Shown in pieces: positions 1 through 9,073 of a stretch of 64,000 nucleotides of DNA. The notes beneath the pieces are model-generated. The model was given only the letters and a program-made list of their open reading frames with translations. It made no database searches and had not been told where the DNA came from. The stretch lies in NCBI GenBank assembly GCA_964369665.1, contig CAYJFS010000001.1, positions 1-64,000 on the forward strand. The letters are read 5' to 3'. Origin of the DNA: Bilophila sp964369665. Its GTDB lineage: Bacteria > Desulfobacterota > Desulfovibrionia > Desulfovibrionales > Desulfovibrionaceae. Made by a program: the position numbers and the translations under genes. Numbering within the stretch: the first letter of the stretch is position 1; the number at the start of each line of letters is the position of its first letter.

Positions 1-1353
1 ATTTCTTTTGATCCTTTAAAAGAACCTGTAGAATTTTTGTTAGGTTTAGGAAGAGCAGCATGTTTAAAAAAAATTATTATTGTTTTTAAAGATAATCAAG
101 AAAACAATTGTGATATAACCATATGGAATGTAAACTATAAAAAAAATTTAGATGATCTTCAAAGAAATAGAATATTGGCTTCTGTAAAAGGTTTTTCTGG
201 GAAAATGTGGGAGCATAATGTTACAATAGGTGAAGATGTTAGTTTTCTTGATGTACGGTTACAAAATAATAAAAAGCCTTTGGAGATAGAGCGGATTGAA
301 ATTTTAGTAACTCCTCCTGATGAAGAACAAGCAATATTACTTTCAGAAGAAAATCAAAAACCTTTTTTAACTAGAGATAATCCTCAAAATAATCTGCGTT
401 ATTTTGGACTTCCTATCTCAAAAGGTATTGTCAAACTAGCAACAAAAATTGTTGAAGGTAAAAATTTAACAGATCATGAAAAAATTGTTTTGTTTATGCA
501 GGTAAGTAAAAATCATAAGATTGCTTCACTTCCTCAAGGGAATCCAGAGTCATCTTTACTTGATCGAACAGGAGCATGTGGTACATGGGCTCATATTGTT
601 GCTGCACTATGTTCTGCTATGAATATTCCAACTCGGCATGTTGGCCTTTATAATTTTCCTAAAGGAAACGGACATGTAGTTATGGAGGCCTTTGTTAATG
701 GCCGTTGGCAGTTGTATGATCCAACGTATGGATTATATTATACAACAACGCCAGAAGATACAAAGAATCCATATGTGCTTTCATTTGAAGATCTTCGTTC
801 TGGAAAAGGAAAGGATAGGAGTGTAACTCGTATTGTTGGTCTTCAAAAAAGATTTGAGGCTGGTGGTGCCTATGCAGAAGCTTTAGGTGGTCCAGAAATC
901 TATGAAAAATCAGAACCAGCAGGACCAATAGGTCCAGATTTTCCTATGTTTTTTCCAATAAATATGGATCCTTCACAACCATTATTGGAAAAAAAGGATT
1001 TTGGTCCTAAAAATCAAGGGACAGCCTTTATAGGGAAGACATATTTAAATAATAACCAAAAAATTTTATTTTCAGACTTAGAGCCTGGATCAAGCTATAC
1101 TTTATCTATACAATATTTAGGTTTGGGGGGGCTAGAACAGTGTACTACTTTTCCTCTTGAAGCAATAGCACATGGCGCTACTATAGTTTCTGGGAAAGAG
1201 CAAAATTATACTTGGGGTGAAACCAATATGACTTGGGTTATAACATTTAAACCAGAAGATTCAATGTGTGAAATAATTCTTAAAAATAATGTTTCGGAAT
1301 TAAGCTATATTTCAGCTAAGAGTTATAAATTAGAAAAAGTATCCGCCAAGTAA
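1..1353 (+). CDS. transglutaminase-like domain protein, 5' end outside window
   Basis: The frame is open from base 1 with no convincing start, so the gene almost certainly begins upstream of the window. Counting from the TTG at 37, a transglutaminase-like (papain-fold) core lies at about residues 175-235, with the expected triad in order: Cys181 in GACGTWA, His213 in GHVVMEAF and Asp228 in LYDPTYG. Such domains catalyse peptide crosslinking, proteolysis or deamidation. The C-terminal 150 residues have no motif I recognise and look beta-rich. It is followed after about 80 bases by an asparagine-synthetase-type gene on the same strand, so it probably belongs to the glycan or cell-surface cluster. 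The substrate is unknown. The domain call is firm and the role is not. Confidence 0.75.
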   Translation: MSFDPLKEPVEFLLGLGRAACLKKIIIVFKDNQENNCDITIWNVNYKKNLDDLQRNRILASVKGFSGKMWEHNVTIGEDVSFLDVRLQNNKKPLEIERIEILVTPPDEEQAILLSEENQKPFLTRDNPQNNLRYFGLPISKGIVKLATKIVEGKNLTDHEKIVLFMQVSKNHKIASLPQGNPESSLLDRTGACGTWAHIVAALCSAMNIPTRHVGLYNFPKGNGHVVMEAFVNGRWQLYDPTYGLYYTTTPEDTKNPYVLSFEDLRSGKGKDRSVTRIVGLQKRFEAGGAYAEALGGPEIYEKSEPAGPIGPDFPMFFPINMDPSQPLLEKKDFGPKNQGTAFIGKTYLNNNQKILFSDLEPGSSYTLSIQYLGLGGLEQCTTFPLEAIAHGATIVSGKEQNYTWGETNMTWVITFKPEDSMCEIILKNNVSELSYISAKSYKLEKVSAK

Positions 1354-1434
1354 TACAGATAAAAAGTATGTATTATTTGAGTTAGATTTTTGTTAGAGTT
1401 TTGATAACTATTTTTTTATAAAAAGATAAAATAT

Positions 1435-3321
1435 ATGTGTGGTATAGCTGGTATTATTAAACCTGGAGGTGATGCTGATATTTTGGCAACACGGAAAATG
1501 ATGGATGAATTGGCACATCGTGGTCCAGATGGTGAGGGTTTATATAGCTTTGAAGGTGTGGCGCTTGGACACAAGCGTCTTTCTATTATTGATCCTAAAG
1601 GTGGCCAACAACCCATGTCTAATGAAGATGGAAGTATATGGATAGTTTTTAATGGTGCTATCTATAATTATCTTGAGCTTAGACAGGAACTTATGGCTTG
1701 TGGGCACTCATTTGCTAGTTATACAGATACAGAAGTTATTATACATCTTTATGAAGAATATGGTGAAGCTTGTCTTGAACGTATGAATGGTATGTTTGCC
1801 TTTGCTATTCATGATCAAAGAAAAAAAAGTGTGTTTATGGCACGTGATCGTCTTGGAATTAAGCCTTTTTACTATGCTAAACAAGCAGGACGAATAATTT
1901 TTGCTTCTGAACCTAAAGCACTTTTTGCTTCAGGTTTCATACATCCTCAAAGTAACCATACTGGTATTTTGGATTATATCACATTTCAGTTTTCTCTTGG
2001 ATCAAAAACCATGTTTGAAGGAGTTTTTAAATTAGAACCTGCTCACTGTATGAATATTGATCTTACACAAGATATACAGCCAGTCATTAGGCAGTGGTGG
2101 GATATGAATTTTATTATTGATACTGAGCATTCAGAAGAGTATTTTACTGATCATTTACTTGCTTTATTAGCTGACTCAGTCAAACTATGTATGCGTGCAG
2201 ATGTTCCAGTAGGAAGCTATCTTTCAGGAGGTTTAGATTCATCTACTATAGCTATCCTTGCAAAGGAAGCTATAGGTGAAGCTCCATTACATACATTTAC
2301 AGGAATGTTTAATGAAGGAGCTATGTTTGATGAGACAGCATATGCACGAATTGTTGTAGAACAAGCACGTACAGAGCATCATGAGTTGCACATTACTGAT
2401 CAAGACTTTTTAAAAATTTTTGAGAAAATTATTTGGCATATGGATGAACCTGGTGCTGGTCCTGGTGTATTTCCTCAATATATGGTTGCTGGATTAGCAC
2501 AACAACATGTTAAAGTTGTGCTAGGAGGTCAAGGTGGTGATGAAATATTTACAGGGTATACAAGATATCTTGTTGCTTATTTAGAAGAAGTATTTCGTGG
2601 AGCCATTTTTGAAACAGCAGATAAAGGAAAACATGTTGTAACATTGGAGTCTATAATTCCTAATTTGCCTGTATTGAAAGAGTATATTCCAATGATTAAG
2701 ATGTTTTGGAAAAATGGCGTATTTGATGAGCGTGATAAAAGATACTTTAGACTTGTTGATCGTAGTGAAGGTATGCGATCATATTTTCATGATGATGTGT
2801 TTGATCAGAAACAGTATAGTCCTTTTGATGCTTTTAAAGAAATTTTTCAGAAAAAAGAGGATATTTCATATATTAATCAAATGTGTTATTTTGATTGTAA
2901 GGCTTCTTTACCAGCTCTTTTACAGGTTGATGATCGAACAGGTATGGCTGTTGGTTTGGAAAGTCGTCTTCCTTTATTGGATTATCGTATAGTGGAATTA
3001 AATTGTAGTGTTTCTCCTGCTATTAAATTTGCTGGTGGAAAAAGTAAAGTTCTTTTACGTCGGGCTATTCGTAATCTTCTCCCAGCTCAGATACTGAATC
3101 GAAAAGATAAGATGGGTTTTCCTGTTCCATTGAACATTTGGTACAAAAGTACATTGCGTGAATATGTAAGAGATTTATTACTTTCTCAGCGTGCACGTAG
3201 TCGTGGCCTTTATAATGTAAATGCTATAGAAAAAATTTTAGATCAAGATCAGGGATTTAGTCGTGTCATTTGGGGTATTTTGTGCCTTGAGGTATGGCAT
3301 AGAATATTTATTGATCAGTAG
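1435..3321 (+). CDS. asnB: asparagine synthetase-type glutamine amidotransferase (first copy)
   Basis: This is a class II glutamine amidotransferase fused to an ATP-dependent synthetase domain. Cys2 after the initiator Met is the N-terminal nucleophile (MCGIAG), and the PP-loop SGGLDSS lies at residues 264-270. At 628 residues it is longer than E. coli AsnB (about 554), as is common for copies in polysaccharide clusters. Members either make asparagine or transfer amide nitrogen to sugar carboxylates (WbpS/exosortase-associated types). The glutamine-pocket motif normally NGEIYN reads NGAIYN here (residues 73-78), which removes a glutamate that contacts the amino group of substrate glutamine in E. 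coli AsnB. The gene sits in a glycan cluster with a second paralogue at 4684, so amidation of a sugar acid is at least as likely as asparagine synthesis. Confidence 0.85.
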   Translation: MCGIAGIIKPGGDADILATRKMMDELAHRGPDGEGLYSFEGVALGHKRLSIIDPKGGQQPMSNEDGSIWIVFNGAIYNYLELRQELMACGHSFASYTDTEVIIHLYEEYGEACLERMNGMFAFAIHDQRKKSVFMARDRLGIKPFYYAKQAGRIIFASEPKALFASGFIHPQSNHTGILDYITFQFSLGSKTMFEGVFKLEPAHCMNIDLTQDIQPVIRQWWDMNFIIDTEHSEEYFTDHLLALLADSVKLCMRADVPVGSYLSGGLDSSTIAILAKEAIGEAPLHTFTGMFNEGAMFDETAYARIVVEQARTEHHELHITDQDFLKIFEKIIWHMDEPGAGPGVFPQYMVAGLAQQHVKVVLGGQGGDEIFTGYTRYLVAYLEEVFRGAIFETADKGKHVVTLESIIPNLPVLKEYIPMIKMFWKNGVFDERDKRYFRLVDRSEGMRSYFHDDVFDQKQYSPFDAFKEIFQKKEDISYINQMCYFDCKASLPALLQVDDRTGMAVGLESRLPLLDYRIVELNCSVSPAIKFAGGKSKVLLRRAIRNLLPAQILNRKDKMGFPVPLNIWYKSTLREYVRDLLLSQRARSRGLYNVNAIEKILDQDQGFSRVIWGILCLEVWHRIFIDQ

Positions 3322-3552
3322 AGGGTCTTTGTTAGTTTAACTATCTGCTTTACATCAGGTGTAGTCTTATCATAAATATGGTATTTATTTGTGTTATTAT
3401 ATAATATATTCTAGATAACAAAAAGTAAAAATATGTTTAGGTATAGATTAAGAAACAGTATATAGCTTTTTATATAGTTATAGATACATTTTTTAATTAA
3501 TCATGTTTTTTCCCTTGAAAATTTTTTGCTGCAAACAACTCATGTTGCAATA

Positions 3553-4674
3553 ATGAAAAAAAATATTTTAATTTTGTCTTTTACAAACCCTAATCATGAT
3601 CCACGTGTCTTACGTCAAATACAATACTTTATGCAGTATTATCAGGTCATTGTGGCAGGTCTTGAACAACCTAATACTTTTAATGGTATTAAATATATAC
3701 GTATTGTGCGAAAATCCAAATATAGTATAGGAGAAGCATTCCGTGCTTTATGTTTACTTTTTGGGATCAATATTTTTGCACAAAAACGTTTTTTTTTTCA
3801 TGATGGTTTGCCTGTTCAGCACTTTGATTTTGTCATTTGTAATGATGTCGAGCCATTACCTTTGGCTTTTTCCATAGCTAAAGGTGCTCCTGTACTTTTT
3901 GATGCTCATGAATATTATCCTCTTGAATTTGAAAATTCTTGGCGTTGGAGAATTTTTATGAAGCGCTATTTAACAGAGCTTTGCAAAAAATATATACCAT
4001 GTTGTGCAGCAATGACCACAGTGAGTAAAGGAATAGCAAATCGATATGCTGAAGAGTTTGGTTTATTACCTGAAGTAGTATATTCAGGTCCTTCATTTCA
4101 TGTATTAAAACCTTCTCAAGTAGATCCAGAAAATATCCGTTTGGTGCATCATGGGATAGCTAGTCAAGAACGTGGAATTGAGCATATGATAGAGATGGTT
4201 CGTTTACTCGATAAACGCTTTAGTTTAGATTTTTATCTTGTAGGCGATAATGCATATATAGAAACACTGAAAAAACGATCTGCTGATGTATCTTGTATTC
4301 GTTGGAATAGCCCTTTACCTATGCAAGACTTAACTATAGGCTTAACATCTTATGATATTGGACTATATTTACTGAAGCCAGAAACTTTTAATCTTAAATA
4401 TTGTTTACCTAATAAATTTTTTGAGTTTATTCAGGCACGCCTTGCAATTGCTATTGGTCCATCTCCTGAAATGGCTTCCTTAGTACAAGAACATAATCTT
4501 GGTGTTATAGCCGATGATTTTACACCACATGCAATGGCCTCATGCTTGAATGCATTAACGTATAAGGATGTTATATTTTTAAAAGAAAATGTCGACAAAG
4601 CAGCAGTAAAGTTACATGCAGATTTCGAGATGCATAAAATACATGGTATAGTAAGGCGTTTTTTAGGGGTGTAA
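3553..4674 (+). CDS. glycosyltransferase, GT-B fold
   Basis: I chose the ATG at 3553, which gives MKKNILILSFTNP; an in-frame TTG at 3526 lies nine codons upstream. The 373-residue product has the architecture of GT4-like retaining glycosyltransferases: an N-terminal Rossmann-like half with HDPRVLRQ near the start and a FDAHEYYP motif near residue 115, then a C-terminal half with VHHGIASQERGIEHM and a nucleotide-sugar-binding stretch around NKFFEFIQARLAIAIG. No signal peptide is visible, so it should act at the cytoplasmic face of the inner membrane. It is followed nine bases later by the second amidotransferase, which supports co-transcription in a surface polysaccharide operon. Donor and acceptor sugars cannot be inferred. 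Confidence 0.8.
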   Translation: MKKNILILSFTNPNHDPRVLRQIQYFMQYYQVIVAGLEQPNTFNGIKYIRIVRKSKYSIGEAFRALCLLFGINIFAQKRFFFHDGLPVQHFDFVICNDVEPLPLAFSIAKGAPVLFDAHEYYPLEFENSWRWRIFMKRYLTELCKKYIPCCAAMTTVSKGIANRYAEEFGLLPEVVYSGPSFHVLKPSQVDPENIRLVHHGIASQERGIEHMIEMVRLLDKRFSLDFYLVGDNAYIETLKKRSADVSCIRWNSPLPMQDLTIGLTSYDIGLYLLKPETFNLKYCLPNKFFEFIQARLAIAIGPSPEMASLVQEHNLGVIADDFTPHAMASCLNALTYKDVIFLKENVDKAAVKLHADFEMHKIHGIVRRFLGV

Positions 4675-4683
4675 ATAAGAGCT

Positions 4684-6630
4684 ATGTGTGGTTTTTTTGG
4701 TTGGATCCCTTCGTCTCGTTTTCAGCAGTATAACGCTCATGAAATTGCTTTAACCCAATGTAAGGCTTTGCGTCACCGTGGACCTAATGATTATGGTTTT
4801 CATATATTCCCAGTGAATAGATCTCATAATGTTCGTACAGAACAAGATACAGCAGAGGATATACCATTTTTTCTTTTGCTTGGACAGACACGGCTTTCTA
4901 TTATTGATCTTTCTTCGGCTGGTCATCAACCTATATGTACTTCTGATAAACGTTTTACTTTGGTGTATAATGGAGAAGTATATAATTATCGTGAATTACG
5001 TGTAGAGCTGCAAACGCAAGGATATGTTTTTCATACTCAAACAGATACAGAGGTTGTGCTTTATTCACTCATACATTGGGGTGAAGAGGCATTATTGCGT
5101 TTTATTGGTATGTTTTCATTTGCTTTTTTTGATGCAGAAGAAAACATTCTCCTTTTAGCACGGGATTTTTTTGGTATTAAACCACTATATTGGCAATCTG
5201 GAAAACAAGGCATATGTTTTTCTTCAGAGTTACCGTCTTTATTAAATTTTCCTGAGATGAAGCGACAAGTTGACCCTCATGCTGCCTACCAATTTCTTTG
5301 TTATGGTCAATATGATTGTGGTGAACATACTTTTATTCAAGATGTACAGTCTTTACCAGCAGGACATATACTAAAAATTTCACTTAGTACAGATGGCTAT
5401 AGTTTTTTACAACAATGTTATTGGCGTCCTGATCTTGGAAATATTTCTACATTAAGATTTGAAGATGCAGCAGAAAAGCTACGTGAATTATTTTTACACT
5501 CTGTACAAATGCATTTACGTTCTGATGTTCCTTTGGGCGTAGCACTTTCTGGTGGTATAGACTCTTCAGCAGTAACCTGTGCCATGCGTTATCTTGAGCC
5601 AGATATGGAATTAAACACTTTTAGTTTTATCGCTAAAAATTCTTCAGTATCTGAAGAGTACTGGACGAAACTTGTTGCTAAAGATGCACAAGTTGTTTTG
5701 CATACAGTGGAGGTTGAGCCTGAAGAGTTAGTTAGAGATATTGATAAGCTCATTTTTGCATTAGGTGAACCTTTTGGTTCAACGTCTATCTATGCTCAGT
5801 ATAGAGTATTTCAGCTGGCTCATGAATGTGGTATAAAAGTTACACTAGATGGACAAGGTGCAGATGAATTATTAGCTGGATATCATGGTTATCAAGGTCC
5901 AAGGATAGCAACTTTGCTACGTGCTAGACAATGGAAAAAAGCCTTAGATTTTTATAAAGCAAGTAAGCAGTGGCCTGGACGGACAACAAAGTATATTGCT
6001 CAGCAAGTTGTAAGAGAGTTTGTTCCAAATTGGCTTGTTCCTTTAGCTTTAAACTGTGTAGGGCGGTCAGTTACTCCAGCATGGCTTGATATGGGATCTT
6101 TGTATAAAAAAGATATAGTAGCATTACGTGAAGACTTAAGAAGTAAGTTTTTTCCTAGTGGTGACTGTGTGCGTCAAACGCTTGCATATCAACTTATATG
6201 GAATGGTCTTCCACAACTTTTACGTCATGGAGACCGTAATTCTATGGTTCATTCTATAGAAAGTAGAGTTCCTTTTCTTACTCGTGAGATGGCAGAGTTT
6301 TGTCTTTCATTACCAGAAGAATATTTGATTGATATGCATGGATGTAGTAAGAGTATTTTTCGTGAAGCAATGAGAGGGATAGTACCTGATCCAGTTTTAG
6401 ATAGACGTGAAAAAATAGGTTTTGCTACCCCTGAAAATGCATGGATTTCTATATTATCTAATTGGGTAGATGAAGTATTATATTCTGCAAAGAATATCCC
6501 ATACTTATATATGGACAAAGTTTGTCGTGAGTGGCAAGATATTAAAAATGGAAAAAAAATGTTTGACTGGCGAGTGTGGCGTTGGATTTGTTATACTCGT
6601 TGGGTGCAACTTTTTACTATATCAGAATAA
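4684..6630 (+). CDS. asparagine synthetase-type glutamine amidotransferase (second copy)
   Basis: A 648-residue class II amidotransferase with Cys2 as nucleophile (MCGFFGW), an intact glutamine pocket (YNGEVYNY, then TDTEVVLY) and PP-loop SGGIDSS at residues 289-295. It is clearly diverged from the copy at 1435. In lipopolysaccharide and capsule clusters such proteins (for example WbpS) convert uronic acid carboxylates to uronamides, and the epimerase and sugar dehydrogenase that follow would fit such a pathway. Its TAA stop shares one base with the ATG of the epimerase gene (TAATG at 6628-6632), so the two are probably translationally coupled. General asparagine synthesis remains possible. 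Confidence 0.83.
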   Translation: MCGFFGWIPSSRFQQYNAHEIALTQCKALRHRGPNDYGFHIFPVNRSHNVRTEQDTAEDIPFFLLLGQTRLSIIDLSSAGHQPICTSDKRFTLVYNGEVYNYRELRVELQTQGYVFHTQTDTEVVLYSLIHWGEEALLRFIGMFSFAFFDAEENILLLARDFFGIKPLYWQSGKQGICFSSELPSLLNFPEMKRQVDPHAAYQFLCYGQYDCGEHTFIQDVQSLPAGHILKISLSTDGYSFLQQCYWRPDLGNISTLRFEDAAEKLRELFLHSVQMHLRSDVPLGVALSGGIDSSAVTCAMRYLEPDMELNTFSFIAKNSSVSEEYWTKLVAKDAQVVLHTVEVEPEELVRDIDKLIFALGEPFGSTSIYAQYRVFQLAHECGIKVTLDGQGADELLAGYHGYQGPRIATLLRARQWKKALDFYKASKQWPGRTTKYIAQQVVREFVPNWLVPLALNCVGRSVTPAWLDMGSLYKKDIVALREDLRSKFFPSGDCVRQTLAYQLIWNGLPQLLRHGDRNSMVHSIESRVPFLTREMAEFCLSLPEEYLIDMHGCSKSIFREAMRGIVPDPVLDRREKIGFATPENAWISILSNWVDEVLYSAKNIPYLYMDKVCREWQDIKNGKKMFDWRVWRWICYTRWVQLFTISE

Positions 6631-7712
6631 TGAAAAAAGTTCTCTCTCTCATTGGAGCACGTCCACAGTTTGTTAAAGAAGCTTTAGTAGGATCTGTCGT
6701 TCGGAAACGGCAGGCATGGAAACATATATTGGTTCATTCTGGACAACATTATGACCTTAATATGTCGGATATTTTTTTTCAGGAACTAGGTATTCCCAAG
6801 CCAGATTATTATCTTGGGATAGGTTCAGGTAGTCATGGAACTATGACAGCAGCAGCTATTGTAGCTACGGAAGAGGTTTTGCTCAAAGAAAAACCAGACG
6901 CTCTTATGGTCTATGGTGATACAAATACCACACTTGCTGGAGCTTTGGCAGCAGTAAAATTACATATACCTGTTATTCATGTTGAGGCAGGCATACGTAT
7001 GAAACCACAGAATATGCCAGAAGAGATAAATCGTGTTCTTACTGATCGCATTTCTTGTGTAATGTGTTGTTGTTCTGATTTAGGTAGAAGAAATCTTGCT
7101 CATGAGGGTTTGATACAAGGAGTTTTTGTAACTGGAGATGTAATGTATGATCTTTTTTGCTATGTACGTCCAAGTTTTAATCCAGCAAAGTATTGTGTAG
7201 CTCATGGTTTAAAACCAGAATGTTTTGTATTAGCTACATTGCATCGTGACTATAATGTTGATCATTTTTCTAGTTTAGAAGGGATTGTAGAAGGCTTACT
7301 TTATATTCAAAAGCAATATGGACAAACAGTTATTTGGCCTGTACATCCACGTACACATAAGCGTCTTATTGATTTTGGGCTTTTACATAGTGCAGAAAAA
7401 CTTAAATTAGTTGAACCTTTAAGTTATAATGAACTTATGTCGTTGGTTTGTGCATCATCATTTGTGGTAACAGATTCTGGTGGATTGCAAAAAGAAGCTT
7501 ATTTTGCCCAAAAGCGCAGTATTGTTGTAATGCCAGATACAGGGTGGCGTGAGCTTATTGAGTCTGGTTGGAATATTTTGACTGAGCCTACTGTTGAAAG
7601 TATGGTAGCTTCCATAAAATTTTTATTGGAACCAGCCAAGAAAGTTGTAGATTTGTATGGTGATGGTCATGCTGCTAACCATATTGTTGATGCAACACTT
7701 AAATTTCTTTGA
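6630..7712 (+). CDS. wecB: UDP-N-acetylglucosamine 2-epimerase (non-hydrolysing)
   Basis: The start is the ATG at 6630, which overlaps the preceding stop by one base; it gives MKKVLSLIGARPQFVK, the canonical N-terminus of the family, and 360 residues. The expected catalytic motifs are present in order: GDTNTTLAGALAA, HVEAGIR, PEEINR and LHRDYNVD, corresponding to the Asp, Glu, Glu and His residues of E. coli WecB; SGGLQKEAYF near the C-terminus binds the nucleotide. The enzyme interconverts UDP-GlcNAc and UDP-ManNAc, or a uronic acid analogue as in the WbpI branch. The adjacent Gfo/Idh/MocA dehydrogenase favours a WbpI-like role in making a 2,3-diaminouronic acid donor. That specificity is inference. 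Confidence 0.88.
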   Translation: MKKVLSLIGARPQFVKEALVGSVVRKRQAWKHILVHSGQHYDLNMSDIFFQELGIPKPDYYLGIGSGSHGTMTAAAIVATEEVLLKEKPDALMVYGDTNTTLAGALAAVKLHIPVIHVEAGIRMKPQNMPEEINRVLTDRISCVMCCCSDLGRRNLAHEGLIQGVFVTGDVMYDLFCYVRPSFNPAKYCVAHGLKPECFVLATLHRDYNVDHFSSLEGIVEGLLYIQKQYGQTVIWPVHPRTHKRLIDFGLLHSAEKLKLVEPLSYNELMSLVCASSFVVTDSGGLQKEAYFAQKRSIVVMPDTGWRELIESGWNILTEPTVESMVASIKFLLEPAKKVVDLYGDGHAANHIVDATLKFL

Positions 7713-7727
7713 TATCAGGATAGGAAA

Positions 7728-8780
7728 ATGTATACACCAATCATAGGAAGGAAAATAAAAATTGCCATTGTAGGCTGTGGACGTATTTCTAAAAATCATT
7801 TTGGTGCTATCGAGAAGCATACTGATAATTTGGAGTTAGTTGCTATATGCGATAATAATCCTGGTGTTCTTTCAGCACATAAGGAAAAATATGGTGTTGC
7901 TGCATATGAGGATTATAGTACTATGTTGTGTGAAAGTGATTGTGATATTGTATCCATTTGCACACCATCAGGTTTACATGCACAACAAGCCATATTAGCT
8001 AGTAAGCAAGGTAAGCATATAATGACTGAAAAACCTATGGCTACTCGTTGGAAAGATGGTTTAGAAATGGTCCGTGCTTGTGATGAAGCACATGTATACC
8101 TTTTTGTTATAAAGCAAAATCGTTGTAATGCTACTTTACAGATGCTTAAACAGGCTGTTGATGAGAAACGGTTTGGAAAAATTTATATGGTGCATCTGAA
8201 TGTTTTTTGGACACGTCCTCAGGAATACTATGATTCTTCTAAATGGCGTGGTACTTGGGAAATGGATGGTGGTGCATTTATGAACCAAGCAAGTCATTAT
8301 GTTGATTTGTTAGAGTGGATTATTGGGCCTATTGAGGATATTCAAGCTATGACTGGTACTTTAGCTCGAGATATTCAAGTGGAAGATACTGGAGTGCTTA
8401 ATGTACGTTGGCGTTCTGGTGCATTAGGTTCTATGGCTGTGACAATGCTTACGTACCCTAAAAATCTAGAAGGCTCTATCACTATTATTGGTGAAAAAGG
8501 GACAGTACGTATAGCTGGTGTGGCTGTTAACGATATTCAGATTTGGGATTTTTCTGAACACAAAGCATATGATGCCAAAATTAAAGAGGCTAATTATGAA
8601 ACAGATTCAGTATATGGCTTTGGTCATCCTCTTTATTTTAATAATGTGATTAATGTACTACGTGGTGAAGCTAAGCCAGAAACTGATGGTCGTGAAGGTT
8701 TAAAGTCGCTTGAAACACTTATTGCAGCATATCGTAGTGCACGTGATAACAAAACTATTTCTTTGCCACTAGAATACTAG
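7728..8780 (+). CDS. Gfo/Idh/MocA family sugar dehydrogenase
   Basis: A 350-residue NAD(P)-dependent oxidoreductase. The Rossmann motif GCGRIS lies at residues 16-21 after KIAIV, and the family EKP motif (TEKPMATRW) near residue 100 supplies the catalytic lysine. A second active-site segment is MNQASHYVDLLEWIIG. The closest functional model is WlbA/WbpB, which oxidises C3 of UDP-GlcNAc uronic acid before transamination. That would suit the neighbouring 2-epimerase, although no PLP aminotransferase or acetyltransferase of that pathway is in the window. A start at the ATG 7728 has an AGGA-like ribosome-binding site just upstream (cAGGAtaggaaa). It probably shares a transcript with the preceding genes. 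Confidence 0.82.
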   Translation: MYTPIIGRKIKIAIVGCGRISKNHFGAIEKHTDNLELVAICDNNPGVLSAHKEKYGVAAYEDYSTMLCESDCDIVSICTPSGLHAQQAILASKQGKHIMTEKPMATRWKDGLEMVRACDEAHVYLFVIKQNRCNATLQMLKQAVDEKRFGKIYMVHLNVFWTRPQEYYDSSKWRGTWEMDGGAFMNQASHYVDLLEWIIGPIEDIQAMTGTLARDIQVEDTGVLNVRWRSGALGSMAVTMLTYPKNLEGSITIIGEKGTVRIAGVAVNDIQIWDFSEHKAYDAKIKEANYETDSVYGFGHPLYFNNVINVLRGEAKPETDGREGLKSLETLIAAYRSARDNKTISLPLEY

Positions 8781-9073
8781 AGAAGAGATAATTGCAACTC
8801 CTATTTTGTATAAAACAGTTTGTATAAGTAGTTTGTAAATAGTTCTACTAGTAATTATTTATTAGCTTGTATGCATGTAGTAAACATGTCTTTGTTTAAG
8901 TTATTTTAGCTATATATAATAGATAGTTCTTATTTTTTAGTATCTTTTAAATATGATAAATTTTCTAATATAAAGAAAGATAAAATGGTATTTATAGGTG
9001 CTTACAAGTAACAAAATAAAGATTAAGGTTTTTTTGTGGCTGCACTATAATTATTTTTTCAATATGGTATGTC

